This document shows positions 5,107-5,581 of a stretch of 5,581 nucleotides of DNA, one piece after another. Position numbers and translations under genes: made by a program. Position 1 is the stretch's first letter, and every line of letters begins with the position of its first letter. The notes under the pieces are model-generated. The model searched no databases and had not been told where the DNA came from. It saw only the letters and a program-made list of their open reading frames with translations. Source of the DNA: Pseudomonadota bacterium (GTDB taxonomy: Bacteria; Desulfobacterota; Desulfovibrionia; Desulfovibrionales; Desulfovibrionaceae); assembly GCA_023399375.1 (NCBI GenBank), contig JAEWPX010000106.1, positions 1 through 5,581 of the forward strand, written 5' to 3'.

Positions 5107-5581
5107 CTAATGCCGCATGTCGCGGGCGGTGGGGCATTGGGATTTGGCCGGGGCGTGGAGGGTCAGGCGCAGGTCTTGGTCCAGGCCGAGACCGGTGGTT
5201 TCGTTTAAAAACAGCGACGGCGAGCCATCGAAGACGTCGAGGTCCTTGCTCCGCTCCAGGTGGTAGAGCTCGCCCCAACTCGTGGCGTAGAGCGCGTCCA
5301 CGCTGGTCGTGCGCCGCTCCTCGCGCGGGGCGAGTAGGTTGACCAGGCACAGGGCCGCGGTGATGCGCTCCCGGGAAAGCCCCAGGGACAGGGGCGGGGC
5401 GAAGGTGTCCTTGACCGGAAAAGCCTGGTGCACGGCTTCGAGCACGGCGGCCACGTCGGGCAGGGTCAGGGGCGCGGGCAGGGTCGCGGCCTTGAGGTGC
5501 ATGCCCGGGTGGTAGATTTCATTGGCCACGAGCCAGGCGCACAGGCGGGGCAGGGAGGCGTCCTGGCGCACTATCTCGCGG
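5107..5581 (-). CDS. C-terminal part of a larger protein, possibly class I adenylate cyclase
   Basis: The reading frame is open from the right edge of the window to a TAG at 5107, giving about 158 residues of C-terminal sequence. The frame continues unbroken past the in-frame GTG at 5571, which has no convincing ribosome binding site, so the gene most likely begins outside the window. The stretch has no signal peptide or membrane segment. It contains LSRERITAALCLVNLLAP, then VDALYATSWGELYHL, followed by a variable acidic segment. This recalls from memory the C-terminal region of class I (CyaA-type) adenylate cyclases, where a Ser-Trp-x-Glu element occurs in a similar setting. The catalytic N-terminal region is not in view, so the identification is tentative; that it is a real coding region is likely. 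Confidence 0.6.
   Translation of the reverse strand, partial: REIVRQDASLPRLCAWLVANEIYHPGMHLKAATLPAPLTLPDVAAVLEAVHQAFPVKDTFAPPLSLGLSRERITAALCLVNLLAPREERRTTSVDALYATSWGELYHLERSKDLDVFDGSPSLFLNETTGLGLDQDLRLTLHAPAKSQCPTARDMRH

Overview
The window is GC-rich bacterial DNA with strong G/C preference at third codon positions, frequent GGAGG ribosome binding sites and tightly packed genes. The style and protein families fit a high-GC Gram-negative, perhaps a sulfate-reducing Desulfovibrio-type bacterium. That assignment is inference; no rRNA or marker gene is present.

Left part (1-2379): a small acidic orphan protein (84-326, +) ends at a hairpin that can terminate transcription from both sides (337-380). 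Beyond it, three minus-strand genes (422-874, 1275-1709, 1882-2379) each encode a single-domain homologue of the cereblon C-terminal CULT domain, the zinc-binding, thalidomide/uridine-binding fold of the human E3 ligase receptor CRBN. The match to the bacterial reference MsCI4 of Magnetospirillum is gap-free from the first zinc CxxC to the third cage tryptophan in all three. The gene nearest 2379 keeps the whole ligand pocket (Asn plus three Trp). The other two keep the zinc site and two Trp but have lost the Asn and the first Trp. The genes are separated by about 400 and 170 bp rather than packed as an operon. A terminator-like hairpin and a candidate promoter lie between the second and third.

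Right part (2438-5009): a plus-strand series diverges from the CULT genes across about 58 bp. It begins with an APH-family small-molecule kinase whose stop overlaps the start of a HAD-family phosphatase (ATGA overlap), a kinase-phosphatase pair of unknown substrate. After 96 bp come a small winged-helix-like protein and, through a GTGA overlap, a small membrane protein with the Asp/His pattern of YdjM-type metal-dependent hydrolases. A 12-bp perfect hairpin (5031-5057) closes the series. From the right edge a minus-strand gene runs in, cut by the window; it may be the C-terminus of a class I adenylate cyclase, but this is tentative.

The most notable content is the cluster of three diverged CULT paralogues, with one canonical and two altered ligand pockets. 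No tRNA, rRNA, CRISPR array, insertion sequence or attachment site was seen.
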